Assembly (NCBI GenBank): GCA_023548195.1
Contig: JAJHZJ010000413.1
Span: 14,939,941 to 15,003,940 of the forward strand
Reading direction: 5' to 3'
Length of the DNA stretch: 64,000 nt
Source: Bettongia penicillata ogilbyi
Lineage: Eukaryota; Chordata; Mammalia; Diprotodontia; Potoroidae
Below, piece after piece: positions 33,172-44,069 of the stretch. Under the pieces are notes generated by a model. It ran no database searches. It saw only the letters and a list, made by a program, of their open reading frames with translations, and had not been told where the DNA came from. Made by a program: the position numbers and the translations under genes. How positions within the stretch are numbered: the stretch's first letter is position 1; each line of letters starts with the position of its first letter.

Positions 33172-33345
33172 GCTCAGACACTTACTAGTTGCATGGCCCT
33201 GGGTAAGTCACTTAACCTTTGTTTGCTTTTATCCACTGAAGAAGGAAATGACAAACTGCTCTGGTATCTTTACCAAGAAAACCCTATGGGCAGTATGGTC
33301 CAGAGGGCTATGAAAAGTTGAACATGACTTATGACTGAACACAAT
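33172..33345 (+). mobile_element. Mar1-type SINE, head missing
   Basis: It starts at 'ggctcagacacttactagtt' and runs through 'taccaagaaaaccctatggg' to 'atgactgaacacaa'. Confidence 0.85.
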
Positions 33346-33419
33346 AAACCATCGTCAGTTCATTGTTAATAGTCTATTGGATTAGTTTTAGTAAATTGGA
33401 AGGGGTCCTGATAAAATAA

Positions 33420-33785
33420 GGTATCAGTATCAAATAGCTTTGGTAGATTTTTTTGGTGATTAGTGCTTTATAATTTCATTTGAGTCCTGCAAGAGATCTT
33501 TCCCCTTCATTTCTTTTTTCCCAGGTGTTTATCTTGATATTTTAGATCTATGTTGCTCCAAATGAATTTTTTGTTATCTTATCAACTCTGTAAAATATCT
33601 TGTTGGTAATTTGATTGGCATAGTGATAAATCTATAAATTACTTTAGGAAATAATGTTATTTTTAATATATTGGCACAAGTCAGCCAGGAGTATGGGATA
33701 TTTTTGTCATATGAGATTTGTAAAAAATTTATTTAAGAATCATCTTGTTTGTGTAGTTATGTAGAACTTCAATATGATTTGATGT
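33420..33785 (-). mobile_element. L1 LINE ORF2 fragment (antisense)
   Basis: 'gtgattagtgctttataatt', 'ttgctccaaatgaatttttt' and 'atgttatttttaatatattg' follow the antisense L1 order seen at 28540-28815. Confidence 0.65.
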
Positions 33786-33789
33786 ATCA

Positions 33790-34335
33790 GCTCTCAGAAA
33801 TTTTATGGGAATGGTTACACTTTAAGGGGAAGAAGAAAAAGGTTTGGAACATTTAGTGCTTCTCAGCTTAGACTTGTTTATGGACTCGTGCCCTATACCA
33901 TGTCCATTGTTGCATATCCTACACATTAGTTGCATAGCCCTTCTATCTGATTGTCAGGTCTTTGATGCCAAAAGCTATGTCCTACTTGTCTTTTTAATCC
34001 TGAGAGTGATGATTATTAAATAAAAATTTCTTGGGGAGATCCCTGACCTTTTCCAAAAATTTGCTCCATTTAGACTATGTTTTCTGTTGCCTCACCCAAC
34101 TAGAGAACTTTTAAGGAATTTAATAAAGGTGAATTCTGGCCCATCGTGTTCTACTCCGGCAGGGTGGGTAGAGCTTGTCTCGATTGCCCAAGGATGAAGG
34201 TGACTCAGAAATAAATGACGTGATTAAATTCATATCCCCCAGCCCCTCATGAGAATAAGTCCATCTCTCATTATAATATTCATTCTCTCTCATTACTTGT
34301 TAACCACTCAGAATCAGTTGGGGCCTTCAGGTTGT
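33790..34335. other. Unassigned non-coding sequence
   Basis: It contains 'tttaataaagg' near 34120 and GC-richer patches at 34140-34200 that might derive from an LTR. No end repeats were found. Confidence 0.35.
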
Positions 34336-34650
34336 ATGTGTGCTTGTCCTTCGTTGCCAAACAAGACTATGCCATCAGAGAAATAATGACATGACTTGCA
34401 CTTGACTTTGTTTTGAGTGAGTGAGGGCTGTGTAGGTCACCAGTCTCACTTCTCCTCCAGAGCCATCTGAATCCAGTGACCAGATATTCATCAAGATGAT
34501 TAGAGATGACCCAGGATGAGGCAATTGGGGTTAAGTGACTTGCCCAAGGTCACACAGCTAGTGAGTGTCAAGTGTCTGAGGTGAGAGTTGAACTCAGATC
34601 CTCCTGACTCCTGCACTGGTGCTCTATTCACTGTACCACTTAGCTGCCCT
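34336..34650 (-). mobile_element. WSINE1-like SINE
   Basis: The antisense tail 'tgtgcttgtccttcgttgcc' is followed by 'ccagatattcatcaagatga', then 'aaggtcacacagctagtgag' and the tRNA-like head 'ctgtaccacttagctgccc'. This head-body-tail combination matches WSINE1 of Australian marsupials. Confidence 0.75.
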
Positions 34651-34776
34651 GCCTTCAGGAACATGCACTCTCTGAAGGTCAGATAAGCATTGAGTGGATT
34701 CGATGAAGGGTCTTTGTCATTTGTGAGTGTTACTGACCCCTTTTATTAATTATATACTAGCATGATTAATAAAATG

Positions 34777-34828
34777 ATTATTACTCAGGAATTATTATTA
34801 CTCAGGAAATAATTATTATTACTCAGGG
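34777..34828 (+). repeat. Short tandem triplication of 'attattactcagg'
   Basis: 'attactcagg' occurs three times between 34777 and 34828 with short AT-rich spacers. Confidence 0.85.
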
Positions 34829-34924
34829 CAAGTTCTCTTGAACTTTTTCCATGTCACAATTCCCATGGTGGTAGAGTACCAGGTTGTAGTCACTAAGATG
34901 TTCTAAATACATGATTGCTGAAGC

Positions 34925-35065
34925 AATTAATCAAAAGCATTTACATATGGCCGGAACTTACTGTACTAAACATGTGGATACAACAAAAAAGCAAAAGCAG
35001 TCTCTGACCTCAATAAGCTTATATCCTAAAGGGTGAATCAGTGTGTACATAAATACAGTCAAACC
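34925..35065 (-). mobile_element. L2 LINE 3' end (antisense), diverged
   Basis: 'agcatttacatatggccgga', 'cttactgtactaaacatgtg' and 'ctgacctcaataagcttata'. Confidence 0.55.
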
Positions 35066-36765
35066 TTAACATTCATTTGTTAATTTTGAACTTCAAGCAT
35101 TCTCATGATTTTACTAGTAGCCTCATTTTTACCTTTTCATTGGCAACCAGGCACGTTTGTGTAAAAGCAGTAGAGAAAAACAATCAGATATGCTATGCAA
35201 GCATGTTTGTCAAGTGGATGATATCTTACTAGGTACTTTACTGGTCCTGTTCACCCTATTGCTGTAGAGTAAAGAACTCCCTATGCATTTGCTACATATT
35301 TCCATCATTTGCCTTTAAAACTCAAGTTTTGTGTTGCAATTATGACCCCAAAGCATAGTACAAGTCCTTTGGGCTCTAGGTCTAAGTTTGCAAAGTCAGT
35401 GATGTGACTTAAAGTGTTAAATAAACTTTGTCCTAGAATATCTGCAGCAATAATTGGCCTGATTGACCAGTTGACTAGAGATATCAAGACTGCCCATCAT
35501 CTATTAAAGCCTCAAGGCTTTCCTGTGCTTCCATACTCCAATATCCTTAAGGATCTCAAATAGGCCATGAAGTAGATGTTGCTGTAGATAATTTCAAGCT
35601 GGTGCATCCTTCAGGATCTCAAACACCATCTATCAGCATAAAGAACAGTGCATTAGAGATGTTGAGACCTTGCCAGTCTTGGCTCTTCTGACAGCAGTGA
35701 CTAAAGTATCAGAAACTTCTCCCTTGGTTTTCAGAGCATACCTAAGGTATAGAGGTTTACAGAGGTATAGTATGTAATACAACACCTTACTCTGTCATCT
35801 GATACAATGGAAGGAAAGATTCAAGTTAAAACAAAGTTTTAGTTTTAAGAATTTTATTTGCTGTATAGTATTTATGAGATTGCAGATTTCATGTGTTATG
35901 AAGTCAATTTGTCTGAAACTAATTATTTTTATTGATATTAGCACAAAAGTTCACAGAATTCTAGAGAATTGCCAGTGAGAAAGATGTTTTGCATGTTACC
36001 AATTTTATATTATATACTGGATTTTATTGGTTATTTCATGGTAACTGTGTTAGGAAAAGTGAATATTTCAGAATTACAGTTTTTTTTTAAAGAATTGTAT
36101 GCAGAAAAGTGTATTTTCAGCAATTTCTAATGAAAGATTACAGTTTTTGCAGCTGAGGGAACCTAGCCCCCTATTTTCATAGGTTCAGTGTATCAACACT
36201 GGTATTTTTTATTTTCACACCATTTTCTAGGAACATTAACCCTGTCTCCACCTCAAAAGTTGAGAAGATAAAAATAGAGACTTGAAGTAAGGAGACCAAT
36301 GAAGAATAAATTAACGAAAATACCACAATTTTTGAGGAATGGTATAATGACGTTGGGTCATGGTCATGGAGTCAAAATGCAGAATGGAGATATATCTTGT
36401 TTGAGTGAATAGAAGTATTTATGTGGTGTTTTGAAAACAAGCATAATACTCAAGTTAAGCTGCTTAAACTGCTTACATTCAATGCTCCTCTTGCTAGAGA
36501 ACTATCATTCATTCTTTCATTTACTCATTCATTCATTTAGAAAAGAACAAGTGAAATGAAGCAATGAATTTCCTGAGATCCAATAAAACTCATCTAGCCC
36601 AAGCTTTTTGGAGGGAGATGGTAACTCTTAAAGCTCACAGAGTTCCCTATAGGGGAAGAAAGTATAGGAATCATAGTGGCTTGAGTGCTTTTCTTTTGTA
36701 CTGAAAGGTCAGTTCTATATGGTGGAGAAATGGATGGTCAGGGCAATTAGTAGAACTCTTCCATT
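35066..36765. other. Unassigned non-coding sequence
   Basis: No gene or assignable repeat was seen. The minus ORF at 35305-35487 was examined for a processed-pseudogene origin and not recognised. A small (ATTC)n patch lies at 36505-36540. Confidence 0.45.
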
Positions 36766-36769
36766 CATT

Positions 36770-37262
36770 CATTCTTTTATTCAATAAAATTTTATAGGTG
36801 ATTATTCTAAATTGGGCATTTTGTTGTGCATTAGGGATAAAAAAAATTAAAAAAATAAAATTAGGAAAAAGGAAAAAAATAAGCTACTTGAGGGCAAGGA
36901 CCATCTTTTTGCTTGTATTTGTGCTTAGCACGGTGCCTGGCATATGGTAAGAATTTAATAAATGCTTATTGATTTGACAATTCTTGCTCTAGAGGATCTT
37001 AAATTCTACTAAGGGATAGGAGAGATTTAGCATGCATATGATATGCATTATACAAGATAGTATGTAAAAGGAGGTATCTAGACAAAGTACTTTTGGAAAA
37101 TTTGTGGAGTGAGAGAATATTTAGACTGAGGACATTAGGGTATGACACCTGGCAGAAAAAGAAACAGGAGATTAGTATGAAGGAAGATACATATTCCTAA
37201 GGGTAAGGATGAGAAAGGATTGAATTCCAGACATGGAATTGTCAGAAGGAATGTAATGTTAG
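36770..37262 (-). mobile_element. L2 LINE (antisense) with a sense L2 3' end inside
   Basis: Antisense L2 words occur at 36770-36880 ('gggcattttgttgtgcatta') and again from 36981 ('gaggatcttaaattctacta'). Between them lies a sense L2 3' end. Confidence 0.55.
36880..36980 (+). mobile_element. L2 LINE 3' end
   Basis: 'aagctacttgagggcaagga', 'cttagcacggtgcctggcat' and 'gaatttaataaatgcttatt'. Confidence 0.8.
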
Positions 37263-37275
37263 TCATTGCTTAAGG

Positions 37276-38064
37276 CAGTGATCTCTAGACTTTTTTTGAC
37301 TACACACCTCAAACAGTGAAACTTTTTGAGCACTCTCTTACTATATGTACACCTATATACATATACCACTGTAATAATGGTTGTGTACATTATAAAAGTT
37401 ACACAAAAATAGAAATTAATAAAAGAGATAAAAATGAAATAGCATTTGAACTCGTGGTCAATAGGAAGCTTCTGAAATTTATTGAGGCACTTTGGCACTT
37501 GTATGGAGGGTGGAAAGGAGTGGGGAGAGATGGGGCAAGGAAATCAATTAGGAGGTAATTATCATATTCAGTGGAGTAGTGATGGGGGGCTGAAACGGGG
37601 TGGTGAATGAATAGAGAGAATGGGAAAGATTTTATTGATGAGGAGGTAGAAATGACAAGATTTGACAGCTGGTAGGATATACAGAGGTGAGTGAGAACGA
37701 GATGAGAAAGGCACCCAAATTTCATAGCACAGATTCAGCAAGATATGGTTAGTTGAGGTGATTTACAGGTTTATTTGGGGGTCAGGAGGATGGATTTCCC
37801 AACAAAACTTTCTCAGCTGCTGCTCTAGTACCTGGGTGGGGTTAGGCTCCAATTGTTCTGAGCAGTCCATACAGGGGCAGAAAAGCTGAGGATGGAAGCT
37901 TGAAGGGATGTGGGAGGAGTAATGCCCTTGAAGACAAGCCCTATGATTACCTATCATAAGGAGAGTTGTTCTTCTTCCCATTGTCTTATTGATTGAGATT
38001 ATGTACCCTTTGGGTTTCATGCTACATCTGCAAGGCAGTGGGGTCCACATTTTAGAGACCACTG
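37276..38064. mobile_element. hAT non-autonomous DNA transposon, 789 bp
   Basis: Terminal inverted repeats: left 'cagtgatctctagacttt', right reverse complement 'cagtggtctctaaaatgt'. Flanking 8-bp sites are gcttaagg (37268-37275) and gcataaga (38065-38072), 6 of 8 identical, as expected for decayed hAT target duplications. There is no transposase frame; ORFs inside are chance. Confidence 0.8.
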
Positions 38065-38160
38065 GCATAAGAGACTAAATTTCTAGAGAATTACCCTGAT
38101 CTTTTTTTAAAGTCAGTTCCCCAAGTTAGGCTTTAAACTTTGGCATGTGATGACATTCTA

Positions 38161-38655
38161 TGCTCTATCAGGATCCATGACCCCCCCTCTCTTTTTACTA
38201 TTAGGAGACACCCTATTTTCTAAGGCTAAGGACTAGCAAGCAAGCTGTGCTCTGAGCTTGGCATAAAAACAATCCTTTGTGCTCACTCTCCAGAGAGACC
38301 CTGCTGTAACTAAATCACAGAATGGAGCATCTCTGAGCAAGCACCAATAGATATAAACATGAAACCCTGCTACAAATGGACTTTTTGTCACTAGACAGTT
38401 CTGTCTCACTTTTCCTGTTATGTCTCACTACTGTTTGATTCCTTGTCTAGAAACAAATATATAAATCAAAGATTAGCCCCACTGCTTCAGGTATCCTACT
38501 CGATGAGACCCTGAAACATGTTTCTAATTTTTCTCCCCCAGAGAAGTAAATAAAGCTTTTAACTTATCACCTGTATGAGCTGTTTGATATTTGTGGAGTT
38601 AATAGTGCTTGCAAAACCTTTATGACTCTTTGGTCATTTGTTATGAGAGCTGACA
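38161..38655 (+). mobile_element. Solo LTR of an endogenous retrovirus
   Basis: A 495-bp unit starting TGCTCTATC and ending GAGAGCTGACA, flanked by exact 6-bp repeats ATTCTA (38155-38160 and 38656-38661). TATATAAA lies at 38458-38465 and AATAAA at 38549-38554, with the right order and spacing for U3-R-U5 on the + strand. No internal retroviral sequence is present, so it is a solo LTR formed by recombination. It differs in sequence from the LTR at 9959. Confidence 0.8.
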
Positions 38656-38689
38656 ATTCTAATACATACTCTGAGAGGGGATGGACTCA

Positions 38690-38790
38690 CACACATAAAT
38701 ATGTACACATGTATATAGTATATATATACAGTATATACATACAGAGTTACATATAATCTACACATTTCTATCCATATACACACACACATG
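38690..38790. repeat. (TA)n/(CA)n-rich microsatellite region
   Basis: Interleaved 'acacat', 'tatata' and 'cacaca' steps. Confidence 0.85.
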
Positions 38791-38794
38791 CATG

Positions 38795-39365
38795 TATGGG
38801 AATGTTGTTATGTGTCTTAGATTCAAGATTTTTCTTTTTGTGTCAGAAAGAACTATAATAGAAATTTATAGATTTATATTCAAAATTAGGAAACCAGGAC
38901 ATGACCTCATCTTAAAACGGGCTTTAGTTTTTTGGGTAAAGCAGACATTTCTAAGTCTGGAATTTTTTTCTGAGAAGTAAACTAACCTTCCTAAGTCCCT
39001 AGTGTTCACTGATGGTCCACTGGTAGTAGCCAAAGCTGGCACTGTCCACCCTAATGTTTATGAGGTGTGGGTACTTGAGAACTTTGGTGAGAGCTGAGTA
39101 AGAGGAAAATGAAGTCAAGTTGGATGAGATGTCCTTACTGAGATGTTCCAGAAATATTTTCTTTCATAAGAGAAAATAAAGATTGGGTTGGGATTCATAT
39201 CACTTCAGAGGTGAAGAGGTGGAAGCTTGTGATTTAGGCATTCCTAAGTGTCTTAGCCATACTTGCCTTTCAGTAAAGATTAAAAATAAATGGTGACTTG
39301 AGCTCTCAGATGTTTTATAACTTTTCAGCTTCTTCCCATTTGTTTCCCCTAAGCTACTAAGAGTA
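38795..39365. other. Unassigned non-coding sequence
   Basis: No gene or assignable repeat was seen. Confidence 0.5.
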
Positions 39366-39368
39366 ATG

Positions 39369-39612
39369 GGCAGCCAGATGGTGCAGTAGATAGAATTCAG
39401 GGCCTGGAGTCAGAAGGATCTGAACTCAAAGGTGGTCTGAGACACTTACTAGCTCTATGACCCTAGGCAAGTCAATGAACCCTGTTTGTTTCAGTTTCCT
39501 CATCTGTAAAATGAGATGGAGAAGGAAATGGCATGCCATTTTAGTATCTTTGCCAAGAAAACCCCAAATGGGGTCATGAAGAATCAGACTCAGCTGAAAC
39601 GACTGAACAATG
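39369..39612 (+). mobile_element. Mar1-type SINE, full length
   Basis: From head 'gcagccagatggtgcagtag' through 'cagtttcctcatctgtaaaa' and 'gccaagaaaaccccaaatgg' to 'cgactgaacaatgata'. Confidence 0.92.
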
Positions 39613-39722
39613 ATACCACTAATAGTAATGCATCCTTAGAAAGCTTTAAGATGGAGAACTCGCTGGGCTGTGGGAGACCTGGATGAGGAGAAACAATAGT
39701 GGAGATGGAGAGCTAGAGCCTC
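39613..39722 (+). repeat. Unit shared with 21596-21700, directly after Mar1
   Basis: 'gctgggctgtgggagacctg', 'gatgaggagaaacaatagt' and 'gagctagagcc' parallel the unit downstream of the Mar1 at 21352-21595. Confidence 0.65.
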
Positions 39723-39737
39723 CTGGGCCAGTATTTT

Positions 39738-40035
39738 AAGGGTTCTTGTTGTGTTTGTCCTTCGTTCTTGTAGAGGACCATGGCATCAAGATGATGACAT
39801 GACACACAGTGGACTTTGTTTTGGGTGAGGGAGGACTGTGCAAGGTCACCAGCCTCACCTTCTTCTCCTGAGCCACCTGGGTCCAGTGGCCTGATATTCA
39901 TCAGGATGCAATGGGAGACCCTGACCTCTTCAGGCTATGGTTTTATCTCATTCTCATTTAAGTGAGATACACCCATTCAATGAACAGGCTTCTTCAAGGG
40001 ATGGCCCCTTTAGTCAAAAAAAAAAAAAAATCAAA
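39738..40035. mobile_element. WSINE1-related element with A-rich end
   Basis: 'tgtttgtccttcgttcttgt', 'gtgcaaggtcaccagcctca' and 'ggcctgatattcatcaggat' match the WSINE1 body. It then continues into a different 3' part ('cattcaatgaacaggcttct') and a 15-A run at about 40018-40032. It may be a partner LINE end or a sister SINE. Confidence 0.6.
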
Positions 40036-40191
40036 CTGGCAAGAGAAGACCTTTAGGGTTCTTGGGGGAAAGAGGAACAATTCCTATCAAGAGGCTAATT
40101 CTTCCAGGCAGAAAGAGTGACAAGGATTGTTTCTTGGAAGACTTTTCTCAAGAGGGGAAAGGATAGGTTCTTTAAGGAAAGACTCTTTGGA

Positions 40192-40390
40192 GAGGCAGTG
40201 TGGCATAATGGAGAGAGTTCTTGACCTAGTCAGGACCACCAGGGTCTGAATCCTGTCACTGACACTTGTATCATTGTGACATTGGTCAAGTCACTTAGAC
40301 TTTCTCATTTTCAATTTCCTCTTCTGGGGATAGGGTTACTACTAGCATCTATCTCACAGGATTACTATGAGGGTCAAATGAAATAATGTC
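40192..40390 (+). mobile_element. MIR-type SINE
   Basis: 'gcagtgtggcataatggaga', 'ggtcaagtcacttagacttt' and 'atctcacaggattactatga' cover most of MIR. Confidence 0.88.
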
Positions 40391-40398
40391 ATGGAAAC

Positions 40399-40589
40399 CA
40401 TGGTTTCAAACTCAGACAAAAACAGGAGTCAATAAACAGCCCATAAAGATCCTTGCACAGATTAGTTTTAAAATACAATATTGGTTATACTTTATTGTAT
40501 TTTTTAGTCATTTAATTAAATATTTCCCAACTACATTTTAATCTGCTTCAGCTATACTCAGAAGTGCAGCCCCATGTGTGATACCTCTG
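40399..40589. mobile_element. Small hAT DNA transposon, 191 bp
   Basis: Ends 'catggtttcaaactc' and reverse complement 'cagaggtatcacacatg' are imperfect inverted repeats of the hAT type. The interior 'aaatatttcccaactacatt' fits an abundant marsupial element. Flanking 8-mers atggaaac / aggtgaac share 5 positions. It lies 8 bp after the MIR. Confidence 0.6.
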
Positions 40590-40870
40590 AGGTGAACATA
40601 GCAAGTGATCCACTATATATGAGCTAGTACTATTTCAGGAAAGAATCACACACTTACCTTCTTCCTCTTCCCATCACTAAAGGGATTGTTTCCCTCTCAT
40701 TCTTAGAATCTTTTGAAATGTGTGCTTTGCCAGATCAACTTTGCATGACTTAACAATATACTTATACGACTTATATTTTGTGATATATATGTAGCTTATG
40801 TTGTCTTTGACATCTTTGTTATCTTATCCCAATTCCCACTTTCAAAGTTAAGTTTCTAGTCCTATAGGTG

Positions 40871-40871
40871 T

Positions 40872-40922
<51 letters not shown>

Positions 40923-41040
40923 TCTCTCTCTGTCTTTGTCTCTGTCTCTCTCTCTGTCTCTCCCTCTCACTCTCTCTATGTCTCTGTCTCTGTCTCTCTG
41001 TGTCTCTGTCTCTTTGTCTCTCTCTGTTTCTCCCCCTCCC
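40871..41040 (+). repeat. (CT)n and degenerate CTGT tract
   Basis: Pure CT from 40871 to 40919, then CT/CTGT variants. ORFs of SLSL or RERE type here are repeat translations. Confidence 0.97.
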
Positions 41041-41154
41041 ACAGAAATATTCCTAAGTAGTTACAGGTGATTTTCTAATATTTTTGCCTCAACCCCCTCC
41101 CCAGTTGTGCTTCCCTTCCACCCCCACCAAATTACTAACTGAAAATAATTTTTT

Positions 41155-41330
41155 GAATAGTATTTTATTTTTTCCCAACTATATGTAAAATAATTTTTTA
41201 ACATTTAAGAAAATTGAGCTCCAGGTTTTCTCCTTCCTTTCCTCCCCTGCCCCCTCCTAAGAGGGTAAGTAATTTGATACAGGTTATACATATGCAATCA
41301 TGCAAAATATACAGTTGAAAATAATTTTAA
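41155..41330 (-). mobile_element. L1 LINE 3' UTR (antisense)
   Basis: 'ttttattttttcccaactat', 'aagagggtaagtaatttgat' and 'gcaatcatgcaaaatatac' parallel the start of the antisense L1 at 26930-27075. Confidence 0.7.
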
Positions 41331-41334
41331 TCAG

Positions 41335-42199
41335 CCAGCCTTAAGTAGCTTTTAGGAAGTGATATTTACTAAGGCAGTACAGTAAGACAAGTTGGTATAA
41401 AAATATCTCCCCAAAAGTCTGGGACACACACTCTCCCCAATGTCCTTGGTTCCCAATTCAGATACTGCTATGAGGTGATCTACTGATAATGCTTGTGCAT
41501 TGACAGGATCATGAGAAATCCAGCATCCTACAGCTCCTTGGAAGGATCCTATCAAAATGGTGTTGGTAGTAAGGAGAACTGGCTGAGGTTGAAGAAGTGG
41601 TTTCTTCCGCCTATTCTACCAATGTCACTCCAATTTATTGTACTTTTCCCTTTTAGTTGTAGGAATTCTAACTTGCGGTACATTAATTTTTTGTTTGTTT
41701 TTGTTTAAATATTTTGATAACTTCATTTTTATATATGCCTCCCTTATAATCTCTTACATTTTATTTTCTACACTGAGTAACTTTATTCTGAGAAGGGATT
41801 CCTATAGACTTTACCAGATTGCCAAAGAGAACTGTGACTCAAAAAAGGTTGAGTTCTTGCTAAAGTGCAAAATGGATTTATTGAGCATTTTACTGAGCAT
41901 TTTAGAGTGAAGTACAATGATTTTTACTGAGGAAAAAAACAGTCATATCTATATGTATATCTCTACATACATATATGTATATATGCATATATGTTTGTAC
42001 ACATACATGCATATATACACATACATGTGTGCATACATATGCATATATATTTATAGCAGAACTCCAATACATAGAGGAATTTATACATACAGAAAGTAAT
42101 GCTTTTCTCAGTTCCATTAGTTTTATATGAATATCTCAATAGCCACCTCAAATCTTGGAGGAAAAAAATCATCTTTCCAAAGAAGCTCCTTGTATAGAA
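41335..42199. other. Unassigned sequence with AT/CA microsatellite
   Basis: No gene was seen. 41945-42050 is a TA/CA-rich microsatellite that produces the Y/I/H-rich ORFs on both strands. Confidence 0.5.
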
Positions 42200-42610
42200 C
42201 TTCTTAACATGCAGTTGACTGACCCAGTTTTACACTAATTTAACTGTACAAAAAGCTCTAGAAAGAGCTGTTGATACTAGACAATTGCATATTTGAGAGT
42301 TTATTTCATTTCATATTAGAAATCCCTGGCTAAAACTGTCAGTGCCAACCTTAATATATTTGACATGTGTAAACCTGACAAGAACGTTAGACATCTTTAA
42401 AAATATAATGAGAGAGATGAGGGAATATAAATGTTAATTACGAGCAATGTCTGACCTTTTTTATTTGTTTGTTGTAAGAAAGTCCTCTAGGGGCCTTGTT
42501 ATTAGAATAATAATGCAATCTAAGTTAATGACCTCCACAGTTACTAATTGCCTCTCTTAATGGCCATCATTGTGTCTAAACACAATATGCTTGTGCATTT
42601 TAAATTTGAA
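42200..42610. other. Repeat-poor AT-rich block, possible conserved element
   Basis: No repeat was recognised. It is rich in TAAT-type cores ('gttaattacgag', 'ttactaattgcc', 'cttaatggccatcattg'). Regulatory function is inference. Confidence 0.35.
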
Positions 42611-42800
42611 TTACCCTAGTAGCAATGTCTGCCAAATCCTACCCAACTTCAAGGCCCAGCTCACATGTTCAAGAACCTTTTCCCTAATTCTTGTCTTGCT
42701 CTCCTCTAACCCTATCCTTTCTTTATCCTTCAATGTAATTTGGTCCTCCTTGAAATCCCCACAGTACTTGGTTTTAAACTTTTATGTCATGAAAAATCAA
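42611..42800 (+). mobile_element. L2 LINE fragment
   Basis: 'cttcaaggcccagctcacat' and 'aagaaccttttccctaattc' are sense L2 words upstream of the 3' end. Confidence 0.65.
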
Positions 42801-42859
42801 TCCTGCTTTGTATTGAGGAAATTAAAATTATTCTATAAAATTTAATAATTGATTCTTTT

Positions 42860-43465
42860 CTGTAATTCACTCAGTTCCCCATTTTATCAAACCCCACTTC
42901 TCAGTTCTGGAGTTAAAGTCAAGAATATGCCCTTTCTTAATTTCAACTGGCTTAAAGGCATGGTTGAAAGGGAATGTTGCTAGCTCCTGGGACATCTGTT
43001 GCTGTCTGTCGCAAACCAGTCATAAGACCTCCCCTCCCTCTGCCCAAAAAAAGAGACAATTCTGTTCTTACCTGTCTTTGTACCATTGGGGGTGGTTTGA
43101 TCTCCCTTGAAGGGATGGCTAATTGAGTTTTCTAGCCAAAATTGTGCTTGCATGAAGGGGGCATTGGCAAGAATTTGGGAGATAAGGGATTCTGGTCTTT
43201 GGGATTCTTCCTTCAGGTACCTCTCCCTGAAGGGATTCTGGAACCATTCATTCTCTCTTAGAGAAGAAGTTCAAAGACAAGAATTTCTTTTCATCCCTCA
43301 AGCAGGCATAGACCACTGAGCATCTACATTAATGACAAGATGCAATTTGCAATTGCAAATGGACCTTGAGCTACAGGTCACATAAATGATAGGGATAATG
43401 ACTGGACCTGTGAGGGACAGAGGAAACTATCAGGTGAGGAAATTCCATTTATTAACGCAAATTGA
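42860..43465. other. Unassigned non-coding sequence
   Basis: No gene or assignable repeat was seen. A 'cttcaggtacctctccctgaag'-type imperfect hairpin lies at about 43212-43233. Confidence 0.45.
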
Positions 43466-43469
43466 TGAC

Positions 43470-43620
43470 TTTTCCACAATTTTTCATCTTATAACACTGC
43501 CTAGAGTACCGAGAGTTGAAATAATTTGTCCAGGGTCACATGGATACTCTAAGTGCAAAGCAAGACATGAACATAGATCTTATTGACTTCAAGCGGGCTC
43601 TCTGTCCAATAAAACATTCT
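43470..43620 (-). mobile_element. MIR-type SINE, diverged
   Basis: 'ttgtccagggtcacatggat' and 'gctctctgtccaataaaaca' are the antisense body and head. Confidence 0.6.
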
Positions 43621-43779
43621 GCTTCTCATATGAATATACAACTGTTATTTGTGGTTCCCCTACAAAATTATCTTTTTTATTTTTAAAATTTTATATAAGT
43701 ATAATATAATTTTTAAATATAAAGTATTATGCGTAAATATCACAAAACACACAAAAGATTAAAAATAAGTAAAAGGTAA

Positions 43780-44045
43780 TTTTAGAATAGAAATATTAAG
43801 AGTAGTTGGAAAAGGCCTCATATAGGAGATGACAGCTGAACTGAACAGTAGAGGAAGTTGGGAATTCTAAGATACGGAGGTGAGGATACCATTCAGGAAT
43901 CAGGACAGAAAGACTGGAGAAGGAATGTCGTGTGTAAAAACATAGTAAGAAGGCCAAAGTGGCTGGATTACTGAAAGAGAGAAGAGGAAGAGTGTATATA
44001 AGCTAGGGATGGTAGGCTAGAGTTAGGTTGTGAGGGCCTTTAATA
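43780..44045 (-). mobile_element. L2 LINE fragment (antisense)
   Basis: 'gatgacagctgaactgaaca', 'gccaaagtggctggattact' and 'ggttgtgagggcctttaata'. Confidence 0.65.
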
Positions 44046-44069
44046 CCCTATACCAAATCTCTCTTAAGC

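Noticed and set aside
35305..35760. Possible processed pseudogene
   Set aside because: I translated both strands around it and could not match any protein family.
40848..41070. ORFs rich in SLSL or RERE
   Set aside because: Translations of the CT microsatellite.
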